Part shown: piece after piece, positions 11,048 to 22,855 of the stretch
Position numbering within the stretch: the first letter of the stretch is position 1
Layout of the letters: each line of letters opens with the position of its first letter
NCBI RefSeq assembly: GCF_000005505.3
Contig: NC_016131.3
Location: forward strand, 52,375,355 to 52,439,354
Direction: 5' to 3'
DNA length: 64,000 nucleotides
Source of the DNA: Brachypodium distachyon
Taxonomy: Eukaryota; Streptophyta; Magnoliopsida; Poales; Poaceae
Made by a program: the position numbers and the translations under genes
The notes under the pieces: generated by a model
The model's input: the letters and a program-made list of their open reading frames with translations, nothing else
Told to the model about the DNA's origin: nothing
Database searches by the model: none

Positions 11048-11881
11048 TGTTGTAGTAAAATAGAATCATTAAATGGGCTGGGCCGTAAATCCTACGTGGC
11101 GACGACCAAGTCAACACTTCCCAAGCATGTGCCAAGACGCCCACGTGACGCGGTCAATCCTACGTGGCAAATGAAGACAAGTCAACAATTCAAAGCCTCT
11201 CATGCCATGGTCAAAGGGTCAAATGAGCTAGAGTAGGGGGCAAGAAAGGTGTGAGGAGGGGGCCCTTAGTCCATGGTGGACCATGAACCAAGCCTCTCTT
11301 TTCCCTCGTGGTGCACACAAAAGTTATGGACCAAAGGAGCTACTTTTACCGTTTTGCCCCCACTCTCTCCCTCAAGGGTAGCCATGGTCTTTTGACATGA
11401 ACCTTAGAGTGCTCCCTCTAAGGTTCGCTCTCGCGCGCCGCTCTCGACTCGAAGTCGATCGGCCTCGAGGAAGCCTTCTAGGGGACTCTTAGTTTCGAGG
11501 CTCCGAGCGAGCCTTGGTTGGCTCGGGATCGAAGGAGAAGGGGTTGGGTTAGAGTTCCGAGGGTAGCCTAACCTCGATACTTGGAAAGACGCGTTCGATC
11601 CAAGTACGAGGCGGCCCCGATGAATCTCTCGTCGAAAGGTTTCTTGGGAAGATCCGCTCGGCCCAAGCCCTAGGCTAACAACCCCCTCGAAGCTTTTCCT
11701 AACATAGGATTAAGTCGCACCCGCAAGGTCGACCGAACCTATTCAAAAAATATCGACGTGTCAATTTGTTCAAGTATACGGCGACCTTCGCTATAAGGCC
11801 GGCGTACACGCCCTACCTTTATTCCCGTACTTGTGCAATCGAGCATTGGCACCCCTTACTCTAATTGTTGTCGAGAACAAC
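11048..11881 (+). repeat. 5' LTR of the 12.7-kb element, without its TATA region
   Basis: It starts TGTTGTAGTAAAATAG and ends near TGTCGAGAACAAC. It is about 79 bp shorter than the 3' LTR. After GGTCTTTTGACATGAACC it jumps to TTAGAGTGCTCC, whereas the 3' LTR has the TATA box and transcription start region in between. The exact right end is uncertain by a few bases because the ACAACA tail varies between the two LTRs. Confidence 0.85.
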
Positions 11882-11883
11882 GG

Positions 11884-11900
11884 TGGCGCCGACCATGGGG
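11884..11900 (+). other. Primer binding site of the 12.7-kb element
   Basis: TGGCGCCGACCATGGGG follows the 5' LTR. It resembles the sites complementary to plant tRNA-Lys or tRNA-Asp 3' ends, differing in the middle bases. Confidence 0.7.
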
Positions 11901-11925
11901 AACCCTCGCCACAATTGAAGATCTA

Positions 11926-13989
11926 ATGGCCCCGACGAAGCCTACTTCATCAGGTCCCCAACTTGCCACGAAGTCTACACGGTTGCAAACGAAGAAAGAA
12001 AATGCCTCAGGGGCTCCCGAGGAAGAAGGAAACATCACCAATCCGGATGCCGCCGCAAGCATGGTCGCCACGACGGAAGTCGCGGTCACCCCTCCGCTAC
12101 CGGCCGTCCCGGAAGGAACCGAGGTGCTCGGAACCGTCGTAGGCGGTCCTTCAACACTCACCAACATAGTGGCAAGGATCGCCGAGCTGACTACGGTTGC
12201 CACCCCCGCAGGGGATACGGAACTCGGCATGCCTCGCTCGATGGGCTTCGCGCCACCTTCCCAACGCCCGGTGGTAACCCTGCGCTCGGAGCCTACAAGA
12301 GGAAACAATGTAGCGTCGGGAGGATACGCGCCAAAAAACCAAGGAGTCCCGGCCTACGACCCCTCCAACCCGGGATTACCTCCACTGGCGCTCGCCGCGA
12401 TCGCCCAAGGAGCTCCTTGGTATCATCCTTATTGGGGGCTTCCGCCGCAAGGTGCTCTCCAAATCGCACACCCTCAACATCAACCTCGCTTTGCGAATGC
12501 CCCGCAAGCGCCCCTTGCTCCCTCCGCCGGGGTCGAACAAAACGGCCACCCGGTACCACCTCAAGCGACGCCTCGCGGGGAACAAGACCCTAGCGTGCAT
12601 GGAAACGAGCAAGTGGCGGAATCCGGAGCGCGTGCCGGCGGCGAAAGGAATTCCCGTCGACGCTCCGACCCTCCAAGAAAACGCCGAGATCATTCTCCAA
12701 GCGACCCCTCTAGCAACGAAAGTGACGAGGGAGGACCTCGCCATCGAAGGAACCAAAAGAATCGACCGACTTGCAACCCGCTCACTTGGGGGATCCAAGA
12801 CACGCCTTTTCCGCCAAGGTTCAAGCCACCCGCGATACGGCCGTACGACGGGGAGTCAAATCCTCTTCAATTCTTGGATGTCCACTCCACCGCCATACGG
12901 GCCGCCGAGAGAGGTCCCATCGAGATGTGCAACCTCTTTCCGCTCGCGCTCACCGGAATGGCGCAAACTTGGTTTTACAACCTACGGAAGAACTCCGTGC
13001 ACTCATGGGAACGCCTCCAAGAGGTCTTCATCGCCAACTTTCAAGGAAACTTTAAAGAGCCCATGCAGGCTCACGAGCTATACGCCATGAAACAAAAGCC
13101 AGGGGAATCCCTCCGATGCTTCTTCCATCGCTTTGCGAAGGTGCGAAGCCAAATCGCCAACCCACCATCGACCACCGTGATCGACGCATGCATGCAAGGT
13201 CTTCTCCAAGAAGAAGTGAATCGGTTCCTAAGTCGTAACCCACCGAAGACGACCGAAGAGCTTTATCGAATCTTGCAAGAATACGCCCGGGGTGAAGACG
13301 GGGACATCGCCAAGAAGGACGAGCCACGCGCCGCTCCCAAAGGAACTCCCTCGTCTGACAAACCCCCTGCACCCGCTTCGTCTTCCAAGAAGAAGAGGAG
13401 GTGGGGGAAAAAGGGCGCTGGTGACCAAGCCCGGAAAATCTTCGCCATCGAAGGACAAGCACCACCCCACAAGACTTGGCAACCCAAGAAGCCACCTCGT
13501 CCGACCGAGGGAGGAGCTGGAAGGTGCCTCATCCACAACTCGGCAAGCCATAGCACCGAAGAGTGCAACACACTCATCACGGCCCGCCAAGAGTTCCAGG
13601 CGCGAATGCAAGCCCGGCGCAAGGATGAGAAGGCAGCCGAGGCTCCGCGCCCCGCCAACGTCCTTGTCGCTAACCCAGCACCCAAGGAAGACAACCTCCC
13701 GTTCCAGGAACCCGTACATCACGTCGGAGTGATACTCGAGGGCTCCGCAATGGGACGAGGATCAAAGCGACAACGCAAGGATTACGCTCGCGAAGTCAAT
13801 GTCGTGGGAACCTTCACCCCGACACCACCACCTAAGTGGGCGAGCGTGCCAATTGCCTTCACCGAAGAAGAGGCTAAGGGGATACGCTTCCCACATGACG
13901 AGGCCCTCTTTGTGATGGCGATCGTTGCCAATTGTGAGCTTAAGAAGATTCTTGTGGACGACGGAAGCCCCGCCGACTCCTATATCTGA
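11926..13989 (+). CDS. gag: gag (with the start of protease) of the 12.7-kb element
   Basis: The frame runs for 687 codons from ATG 11926, the first ATG after the primer binding site in this frame. The open frame extends upstream into the LTR without an ATG. The N-terminal third is low-complexity. The gag domain lies at about 12830-13300, with RPYDGESNPLQFLDVH, LTGMAQTWFYNL and MKQKPGESLRCFFHRF. A basic lysine-rich tract and a degenerate knuckle (CLIHNSASHSTEEC) follow near 13530. The frame ends in the protease active site ILVDDGSPAD. A one-base deletion near 13977-13984 shifts out of frame there, so the stop at 13989 is a consequence of damage and not a natural end. Gag itself appears intact. 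Confidence 0.85.
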   Translation: MAPTKPTSSGPQLATKSTRLQTKKENASGAPEEEGNITNPDAAASMVATTEVAVTPPLPAVPEGTEVLGTVVGGPSTLTNIVARIAELTTVATPAGDTELGMPRSMGFAPPSQRPVVTLRSEPTRGNNVASGGYAPKNQGVPAYDPSNPGLPPLALAAIAQGAPWYHPYWGLPPQGALQIAHPQHQPRFANAPQAPLAPSAGVEQNGHPVPPQATPRGEQDPSVHGNEQVAESGARAGGERNSRRRSDPPRKRRDHSPSDPSSNESDEGGPRHRRNQKNRPTCNPLTWGIQDTPFPPRFKPPAIRPYDGESNPLQFLDVHSTAIRAAERGPIEMCNLFPLALTGMAQTWFYNLRKNSVHSWERLQEVFIANFQGNFKEPMQAHELYAMKQKPGESLRCFFHRFAKVRSQIANPPSTTVIDACMQGLLQEEVNRFLSRNPPKTTEELYRILQEYARGEDGDIAKKDEPRAAPKGTPSSDKPPAPASSSKKKRRWGKKGAGDQARKIFAIEGQAPPHKTWQPKKPPRPTEGGAGRCLIHNSASHSTEECNTLITARQEFQARMQARRKDEKAAEAPRPANVLVANPAPKEDNLPFQEPVHHVGVILEGSAMGRGSKRQRKDYAREVNVVGTFTPTPPPKWASVPIAFTEEEAKGIRFPHDEALFVMAIVANCELKKILVDDGSPADSYI

Positions 13990-16750
13990 GCACATTAAAG
14001 AAGCTGATGGAGCCAAAGGGGGGATACAAGAACGGCTCACTTCAGCCATCCCTTTATCCCCTCACCGGTTTCATACTGGGGAAGTCCATTCAGCCGCTCG
14101 GACAAATTGAGCTCCTCACAACCTTCGGAGATGCCACAAATCATCGAACCGAGCTTGTACGCTTCGACGTGGTGGATATGGAGGCCTCTTTCAACGCCAT
14201 CCTCGGGAGAACGACGCTAAACCGTTTTTGTGCCGCCATCCATCACAACTTCTTGTGCATGAAGATCCCAGGCCCGAAGAGCGTGATCACGGTCCGCGAC
14301 GAGCAATCTTCCGACAGGAAGACACTTTACCGCCATGAGACCAAGTGCGCTGAAAAGGGAGAATCATCCAACAGCATTAACTTGCTTTCGAGCACGGGAG
14401 CATCCGAAACCAATCCTTAGGAGCGCTACATCCCCAAGCCTCTCCCCGATGGAGAGCTCAAGGAAATACGCGTCTCCCAAGACGACGCCACGCGCACGGT
14501 GAAGATTGGAGCCGACCTCCCGAGTAAACTCGAGGAAGAACTCGTCGATCTGCTTCGAAAGAATTCCGACCTCTTCGCTTGGTCACTTTCCGACCTGGGA
14601 GGAGTCCTGCGCAACGTCATGGAACATCGCCTCGCCGTGAGACCCGACAAAGCTCCCATGAAGCAAAAACTTCGGAAGCTCTCCGCCGAGCGAAGCGAAG
14701 TCATCAAACAAGAAATCGCTGAGCTCTCCAATGCCGGGCTCATCCGTGAAGTTTGGCATCCCGAGTGGTTAGCCAATCCAGTCTTGATAAAGAAAGCCAA
14801 CGGCAAGTGGCGAATGTGTGTCGACTTCACCGACCTAAACAAGGCATGTCCCAAGGACGACTATCTACTCCCCCGGATCGACCAACTGGTTGACTCCACG
14901 GCGGGATGCGAAAGGTTGAGCTTCTTGGACGCCTATTCAGGGTTTCACCAAGTCCACATGGCCAAGGAAGACGAGGAAAAGACCAGCTTCATCACTCCCG
15001 TCGGCACCTTCTGCTACCGCAGAATCCTTTTGGATTGAGGAACGTCGGCGCGACTTTCCAACGCCTCGTCAGCCTCATCCTCAAAGAACAATTGGCGAGA
15101 AATGCCGAAATCTACGTTGACGACGCCGTCATCAAAATTCAAGTTGCGAAGACCCATCCTCAAGATCTGCAGGAAACCTTCGACAATCTCTGCAAGTACA
15201 GCGTAAAGCTCAATCTGAAGAAGTGCGCATTCGGAGTTCGAGGAGGAAAACTCCTGGGCTTCCTCGTCTCTCAACGAGGGATCGAGGCCAACCCGGAGAA
15301 AATCCGGGCCATCATGGAAATGGAGCCTCCTCGCTCCGTCAAAGATGTGCAGCACCTAGCGGGAAGAATGGCGACCTTGGGACGATTCGTCGCTCGGTCA
15401 GCCAAGAAGGGTCTTCCTTTTTTCAAATCCTTGAGAAGCCTCGACAACTTTGAGTGAACCGACGAAGCTCAAAGGGCCTTCGAAGAACTCAAGACCTATT
15501 TGTCGACCCCTCCGCTTCTCGTGAGCCCAAAGAAGGGGGAGCCCTTGCTCTGGTACCTTGCCGCGACCCCGGTCACCGTAAGCGTAGCACTCGTGAAGGA
15601 GGAAGATGGGTCACAACACCCGGTATATTACGTGACCGAAGCCTTGGGAGGAGCAAAGGGTCGATACACCCAGATCGAGAAGATCGCATACGCCCTCCTC
15701 ATAGCCTCTCGAAAACTCCATCATTATTTCATGAGCCACACCATCATGGTGCCAACTTGGTTCCCACTCAAGGAAGTCTTCGGCAATAAGGAGGCCACCG
15801 GAAGAATCGCCAAATGGGCAACGGAATTGGCCCCCTTCTCGTTGGAACTCACAGCGAGAACGGCCATAAAATCCCAAGTCCTGGCTGATTTTGTGGCCGA
15901 GTGGCACGCTCCACTAGCCCCGCCCGAAGAAATCACTTCTAAGACCAAGCCCCCGAACCACATTTGATAATAAGGTTTGATGGCTCCAAGCGCCTCGACG
16001 GTGCGGGGGCTGGAGTCGTGCTCATCAGCCCCGAAGGCAAAATTTTGGAGTACGCCGCCCACCTTGACTTTAATATCACCAACAACATGGCAGAATATGA
16101 GGCGCTCCTTCTCGGGCTTCGACTTGCCAAGGCCATGCGAGTTCGACGCCTTCTCATCCAAGGAGACTCCCAACTGGTGATAAACCAAATGGACAAGTCA
16201 TATCAATGCCTTGATGAAAGGATGAAGAAATATATCGAAGAAGTTCGCAAGATTGAACGGTATTTCCTGGGCATGGAGCTGCGACGCATTCCACGAGGAG
16301 AAAATCACCTGGCCGACAGGTTAGCCCGAACGGCCGGTTCCAAAGAACCGCTGCCACCCGGTGCATTCTTCGAAGTAATCCGCGCCCCATCCATAAAAGA
16401 AGAAGCCGACGCCCTTGACGAACCTTCAAAGACCAGCATGGTCATCGACACTCCACCCTCTCGGATGACACCGATTATCTGCGCCTTGAAAGGCGAGGTG
16501 GACGAAGAAGCGGAAGGCCCGAGCGCCAAAACTCTGCTCGCAAAAGCCAAGATGTACGTCCTCCTCGACGGCGCCCCACACAAGAAGGTGTCGCCGCTTT
16601 GCTTAAATGCGTGCCCTCGACCAAGGAGCCAAACTCCTACCCAAGGTCTATTTGGGAATATGCGGCAACCATCTTGCGCCAAGCGCAACCATGACAAAAG
16701 CCTTGCACTAGAGGTCCTATCGGCCAACGATGATGCTAAGCTCAAACCCA
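13990..16750 (+). pseudogene. pol: pol remnant: protease, reverse transcriptase, two RNase H domains, integrase start
   Basis: Protease continues in the shifted frame (LSTLKKL near 14000 to KIPGPKSVITV near 14290), with a TAG at 14418-14420. Reverse transcriptase runs from about 14500, with CVDFTDLNKACPKDDY and FLDAYSGFHQVHM. A one-base deletion in the MPFGL motif near 15025 shifts the frame. The catalytic YVDD follows at 15112-15123. TGA at 15455-15457 replaces a tryptophan. A further frameshift at about 15960 separates the first RNase H (VYYVTEALGGAKGRYTQIEK) from the second (FDGSKRLDGAGAGVV, NNMAEYEALLLGLR, GDSQLVINQ). Integrase begins with VYLGICGNHLAP in the zinc-binding region near 16650 and is lost after about 16740; no D,D-35-E core is present. 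Confidence 0.85.
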
Positions 16751-16752
16751 AG

Positions 16753-17106
16753 GGGAGAGGGCTAGAGCATCCCAAGGGGCCTACTCTCGAGTGCTTGGGT
16801 CGAGCCTAGTCTCAACTCGACCTCGGAGACACACCTTGGGAGGCCTAGTTTCGAGGTTTCGGGCCGTCTAGTACGGTCTGGACTCGAAGTAGAGGGATCG
16901 GGTTAAAATCTTGAGGGTATCCTAACCTCGCTACTTGGGAAGACGAGGTCGACCCAAGTCTGAGACGGCCCCGAAAGATCTCTCTCTATAAGTGACTTGG
17001 GAAGACGAGCTCGGCCCAAGCACTTGGCTAACGACCCCCTCGAAGCCTCTCCTAACATAGGACTAAGTCGTGCCCACAGGGTCGACCGAACCTATTCAAA
17101 AAATAT
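16753..17106 (+). repeat. Diverged LTR fragment inside the element
   Basis: From GAGGGCTAGAG to CCGAACCTATTCAAAAAATAT this stretch parallels the R-U5 part of the flanking LTRs (compare 23280-23636), including GGCTAACGACCCCCTCGAAG and CCTAACATAGGA. It is clearly more diverged than the two terminal LTRs are from each other, so it comes from a related but different copy. It begins where the integrase reading frame breaks off. Confidence 0.75.
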
Positions 17107-20100
17107 AGCCCGACGAAATGGCTATTTTCCCGCAAGGGAACGGACCTTCTTGGGCCCTCCCCTCGCATGCAACGGGGGCTAGAGACATGTTATGGTGACA
17201 GGATAATTAATTGTCACTTCTCCGAGAAGATCAAGGCATAAACACTTCCTCGAAGGATTTGTGCCGCAAGTCATCCAAAAGTTCCAAGAAAAACGTCATT
17301 TCGCCAAAATGATGTCCCGCAAGAACTAGACTCCAAGGAATTCATAAAATTCTGCGACCATCTGGAAGATAAAAGTACACTTCACCTCCATGACTTATCT
17401 AAAGATAAACGGCATAGTCAAAAGAGCCAACGGACTCGCCCTCTAGGGGGCTTCGCCAAGCAGACAAAAGTATGATAAGTAAGGAGGAATGCGAGCCAAT
17501 AGGCTCCTCAAGGGTGTGGTGTGACGAATACGCACCTTTGCAAGCCACTCCACAGGGCCGAACACCGTCATTTTTGGTGCATAGGAGCAAAAGCAATGCT
17601 CTCGGTCGAAGTCGAGCGCCACGCGCTCACTTCAAGAGGAAAGGGCTCCAAAAAACCACCGCCCTCGCCTTCACGAAAAATGAAGAGCATCAAATTGAGG
17701 AAACTGCCGACAGAGACCTCATGAAGCATGCCACTTATAAGCAGAGTGCAACTCGCTTATACAAAACAAGGGTACGAGAACGATTCTCCTCCGAGAAGAC
17801 CTCGACCCGAAGCTCTAGCACGAGCGCGGCCCTAAGTGGGAAGTACCTTGCAGCATCACGGCCAAGAGGGACATAAAGAGAGCACGCGTGCCATCCTGAA
17901 AGCATAAAGGGTTAACTCCTCATCAATGCCTGGAGCCGGCAACTAGCAGCCACTTCTATGCCTAAAAAGGCCGAAGTAACCAAGGATGCGCCTCCGACCC
18001 TTCGAGCAAGTATAAGTGCCAAGCCAGCCATCTTCGCCAAGGGATTATAAGCGCCCTCGAGGCCATCTCCTCAAAAAGGAAGGGAAAGGGATGTGAGCAC
18101 AATCATCCTTGGAAAAAATAAGGTATCACATTGTCATATGTGTTACCTTGGCATGTGTGGGCACTCAAAAGAGGCTCACCGTCGTCGAAAGGGAAAACCT
18201 TGTCACGTGGCATCGCCGCGAAAAGTTAATCCTCCTCGTGGGGAGTTGCTGCCCAAGTGCCACTCTCCAAACTTATCATGGGAAGCCTACACCGGCCTAG
18301 GTATTTCCCACGCGGCATCACCGTAGAGGAGAACCTTATCAAGCGGCACCCCCGCGAAAGGAAAATCATCGTCAAAAAGAGTTGCTGCCCCAGTGCCGCT
18401 CGCCAAGGAATGCTAGGAGGCCTACGTCGGCCCAAAGCATCTCCCAAAATGTCTCCGGACATAATTGCCTCATTGGCAACCCGTTCCTTGGTGGATCCTA
18501 GTGTGCCCCGAGGCCATCCACCAAGCAGAACCAAGTCCCTTGAGGACCGGAAGCTCCTTAAAACGCATTTAAGGAGAACCGTAAATAAGCGAGTTATGCA
18601 TGAGCTTACTTACCTCGGAGAACCATGCTATCCGTGTGCGAGCCGTCACGCACGGGCCTGTGTGATAGTAACCGAGTTAAGGCTCCATAATAATCGCGGG
18701 AAAGCATAGCTTCCTGAAGTCCGAAGAGGGAAAAATCCACATGAAATTTCCCGAATGGCAGGTCGAAATGTCCGGATCACTACCGGCATATCGATAGCGA
18801 CCCTCGCAAGGGTACCAAGATCCATGGCTCGTAACCATAACCTAAGGCACCGAAGCCGAGTCGTATCCCAACGGCGACATCAATTGAAAGCACAATGTGC
18901 GATTAATAGCGATCGATCGCGAGTTGTATAAACTCGAGGAAACATAATATTCCACAAAGGAAGAAATGTAGTACTCACAAACACATGTTGAGCTAAAGTT
19001 GACATTTCCGTTAATGTTAACAACATAGCGATACATGGAACGAAACAAATGGATGCATTGCAGGCATATGACAAGCTACACGCAAGTCATAAGGCTATGT
19101 CAAAAGGACAATGTGCAAAGCACATATGCAAGCATTAGAGGTGACTTGTTGACTCCAAGGACGACATAAGCTCATACCTCCCAAATACCCTCCGGAAGGG
19201 TGAGGTCGGAAACTCATCACAAAGTGAGGAATTTTGGACCATTGAGTACCACCGTACTCCTGAGGAACTTCCTCGCGCAACAAGGTCATCACAACCTTAG
19301 GGCTCAAAAGTGCGATGAGGTTACAACCTCCAGCAAGCCTCGAACCTTCCAAAGGTTAAAGGCGCATGCTAAGACTTCATGGCTCAACAACAAGAGTTTG
19401 AAGCAAGAAAGCCACTCACCAAGTCTCGATCTTGGAGTGGGTAGCCCACGGCACCCTACATGGCTTGGAGAGAGCCCGAGGCCTCCTCCTTTTTTCGTCA
19501 GCACCAATGTCAACTCCAAAAACACCGGATACAACTATCACGATACCTGGAAAACAAGACAAGTATGGTGTCAAAATATTCACCAAAGGTGGACGAAGCA
19601 AGAAAATGCAGAAAAGCTCACCAAAGATAGGCAAACGAGCTCAAGCTTTGTGCCCGAGAGCGTCAATAACTCGAACGCCACAAAGGGCATCGCCTTCTTG
19701 CAAAGGCTTCGGTGACATGGTTGAAACGCCATCTTTGACTGGATTGCCAAGCGCAAACAAAACCTGTCACATGGTGCCTAACCAAGTCGCGATGTCAACA
19801 TACAAAACAAGGGAATCTTGCCAAGATTCGCTAGGGGGGCTCACCTCCAAGGTTGCCAGACAATCAAGGTCCTTGCTTCGATGATTGGACTCCGTTGAAC
19901 AAATACCTCGGCAAACAAGACCTAGATTCCTTTGGGGCGAGATACCTCCAAGATTGTGGTCAACAAAGGTCTGCATCCCGAGAGGATTGGACTATATCGA
20001 GATGGTCCTTGAGCAAAAGGAAACCCTAACCCCCACCAAGTCGGGGTGCAATCATCTCGGTGATAAAAAATCCACACCTCCTATCTTACCTACAACATGG

Positions 20101-20165
20101 GTAACGAAGCGTGTGAGCAACACTGAAGAGCCCAAAGTTCAAGGTTTGTTTCTGCGACAAAAACC
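17107..20165. other. Non-coding internal region of the 12.7-kb element, part 1
   Basis: No recognisable protein domain is present in any frame. Reading frames here are short and lack retroviral motifs. The sequence has many AAG/CTC-rich short words and resembles the large non-coding internal regions of LARD-type derivatives. Confidence 0.5.
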
Positions 20166-20645
20166 TTAACTCCAAGAGTTAGGTTTGAAGGCTCAAGACT
20201 CAAAGGCCGTCGCAAGGTATCATAGCTCCAAGAGCCATGGTCGCGGCAAAGAGCCGAAGGTACAAAATGTACCACTAAAAAGTCTAACTTCAAGAGTTAG
20301 CATTGCGAACCCAAGGTTCGGGGCCGTCGCGAAGCACCATCGCTCCAAGAGCCATGGCCGCGTAAAAGAGCCTACGGTACGAAAGTACCACTTGAAGTCT
20401 AGCTCCAAGAGCTAGCACAGCGAACACAAGGTTCGAGGCTGTCGTGAAATTCCATCGCTCCAAGGGCTATGGTTGCGGCAAAGAGCCTAAGGTACGAAAG
20501 TACCACTTAAAGTCTAGCTCCAAGAGCTAGCATGGCGAACCCAAGGTTCGGGGCCGTCGCAAAGTGCCTAACTCCAAGAGTTATGGTCACGACAACTCCG
20601 GAAGTTGTCGCAAAAGTATCCTGGCTCCAACGGCTAGGGTCACTA
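20166..20645 (+). repeat. Four tandem copies of a unit of about 116 bp
   Basis: Copies start at (C)TCCAAGAG(T/C)TAG near 20170, 20288, 20403 and 20518. Each contains CGCTCCAAGAGCCATGG, a CGGCAAAGAGCC word and a GGTACGAAAGTACC palindrome. Periods are about 118, 115 and 115 bp, and the last copy is partial. Confidence 0.8.
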
Positions 20646-20799
20646 CTATAAGCCCAAAAGCTCGGGGATTGTTGCTGGAAGTCCAGGGCCGCACGGCCAG
20701 GAACACAATTGTGCGGCAAAGAGAAGAAAACCACACAATAGTAAACAAAAAGGGAGAAGGCCACCTCCTGTGCCCAAAGGGTATTCGGGCAAATACCGC

Positions 20800-21560
20800 G
20801 CAACATCAACGCCGGTGCCCACGCCCACGCGCTTCTCGCCACGCCAATGGCGTCACGTCCTCAATGTGCCGTGCGTGCCCACGCCCACGCTTGCCAATGC
20901 CTTGCCGCGCATGCTCGTGCTAGCTCCGTGCCCGCATGCCACCCCTCGCCGAGCGTCGGGCCTCGCTGCACCATGCTGCGCATCCCCCGTGCCGCACATG
21001 CTCGAGCTCGCCGCACCGTGCCGCGCGCCCGTCGTGCCCGAGCTCGCCGCGCCGTGCCGCGCGCCCGTCGTGTCCACCATGCCGCGCGTGCCCTAGCTCG
21101 CCGCACCATGCCAAGCGCCCGTCGTGCCACGCCGTGTCATGCGCCCATCGTGCCCGCGTGCCGCACCTTGGTCCATAGCTTGGGGCCTCGCCGCACCATG
21201 CCCGCACCCGCGCTCTGCCGCCCGGGCCCGCACGCGCACCAAGCCGCGCCGCGCCCGCCCGCGCCCGCGCTCTGCCGCCCACACCCATGCACGCACCAAG
21301 CCGCGCCGCGCCGCGCCTGCGCGCGCCCTGGGCTGTGCCGTGCCCGGGCCCACGCTCCGTCGCCGACGCCCGTGCACGCACCGGGCCGTGCCATGCCCCG
21401 CCTGCGTCGTGCTCTACCGCCTACGCCCGTGCGCATCCCGCCGCGCTAAGGCCGAGCGAGGGCCAAGCCCGCGTTCACATCGCACCCCGGCATGTGCGCG
21501 GCCATGCCGCCCCCTCACCTCACCAAGCCGAGGCCACGCCCGCGCGAAGACACGCCCGCT
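20800..21560 (+). repeat. C-rich low-complexity block with decayed minisatellite
   Basis: The plus strand is strongly cytosine-rich over about 750 bp. It contains degenerate copies of a unit around GAGCTCGCCGCACCGTGCCG followed by CGCGCCCGTCGTGCC (about 21000-21150). Open frames exist on both strands only because A and T are rare; none shows a domain. Confidence 0.6.
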
Positions 21561-22855
21561 TCCACGCCCGGAAGCAACGCCCCGAGAGCGCTCGACAGAA
21601 TGCCCACAAGGGTCGCCCACTCAAGAAGCATCAAAAAACAGCGCCACCGGGCTTCCTCCTACCTTCGCACGAGCAAGGAAGGCGCGGCCGACGACGAGGG
21701 TCACCCGAGAACACTTGGAGGCACGATCGACACCGCGCTCCGAGTGGCCTCGCCCGCGCTCCATGTCCCCACGAAGACTCGACGAGAAGAAGCCTCCGCT
21801 GCACCTCGGCGACCAATACAACCTCCGTCGTGGGGGAGATCTGGCTAATGCCCCAGCGGAGCTCCCTACTACACCAAGCTCTCGAAGGAATGCCGGATGC
21901 CGCCGAACGCGTCTTCGGCACCGGGCAAGCCAAACAAGTATGGTGTGAAGCTCCACAGTGTCCAAGGTATCCATTTTATAGGCCACCGGAGCCCCTAGGC
22001 GTCCGGGCCGGACCAATGGCACGGCGACACCTCGCTGTCCATCCACCCAAAGAACAAGCCAAGAAAGAAGAAAGAAATGGGAAGGGAAGCACCCCTTTCC
22101 ATAAAGGAGGCCGGCCTAGCCAAAGGAGGGCGTCCCGCGCGCGGACCACGCGTCCTCACCGCGCCGGCGTCACCTCCAGTGACGAACACCGGCAGCAAAA
22201 GCAAGGCCGAGGGGACCCTCCCTGTACAAAGGAAGAAGAAGGCCCCCGGCCGTCCGATCTAGGGCGCCCAGCCACTCGCGACCGTCGGATCGCCCACTTG
22301 AATCCCGAATCGGTATCGGGCCCGACTGGGCCTCGGCCCAGTAAAGCCCAAAGAAAGCGGCCTAAAAAACAGAAGAAGGAGGAGGAGGAGGAGAAGGACC
22401 GCCTCGCGTCCGCGCGCGCAGCCGGCCAACCCAGTTGGGCCATGTGGCCGAACTGGGTCGGGAAAAATTGCAAAAAAGCCCAAAATCATGGGGAAATTGC
22501 CAATAAGACCCTGAAAATTTTGGGGAGGCCCGTAGGGCCCCTGATTTTTGAAAAAAAGTCCTCCGGGACACCGGATTTCTCGCAGAGAGGCCCCTAGGGT
22601 CCCGGTTTTGCTAAAAATACCCCCCAAAACTCGATTTCTCGTAGAGAACATCGTCATGGGCATGGAATCTCCACACAACGCCTCCAAGGCTCCCATTCTT
22701 TGCAGGAAAACCACCAAGTACCTCTGCTTCTCATAAGAGAGCCAGCCAGGGAATTCATCAAGGACACCATCGCAAATACAAGAACATGACTCAAGAGTCT
22801 CGCATCAGAGGTTGACCCGAAGGCATTCTCAATGCCTCCCGCTCAAGGGGGCTAC
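21561..22855. other. Non-coding internal region of the 12.7-kb element, part 2, ending in the polypurine tract
   Basis: No domain is recognisable. A purine-rich part lies near 22370-22400. The polypurine tract AAGGGGG at about 22845-22851 precedes the 3' LTR at 22856 and would prime plus-strand DNA synthesis. Confidence 0.55.

Noticed and set aside
11833..11925. Extension of gag into the 5' LTR
   Set aside because: It starts with GTG, crosses the LTR end and the primer binding site, and has no ATG.
20847..21449. 200-codon frame with many Arg and Ala
   Set aside because: It is the same C-rich block read in another frame; equivalent frames occur in all three phases.
21287..22597. Long open frame of over 400 codons on the plus strand
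   Set aside because: It results from a C-rich, stop-poor composition; the residues are low-complexity A, P, R and H, and no domain is seen.
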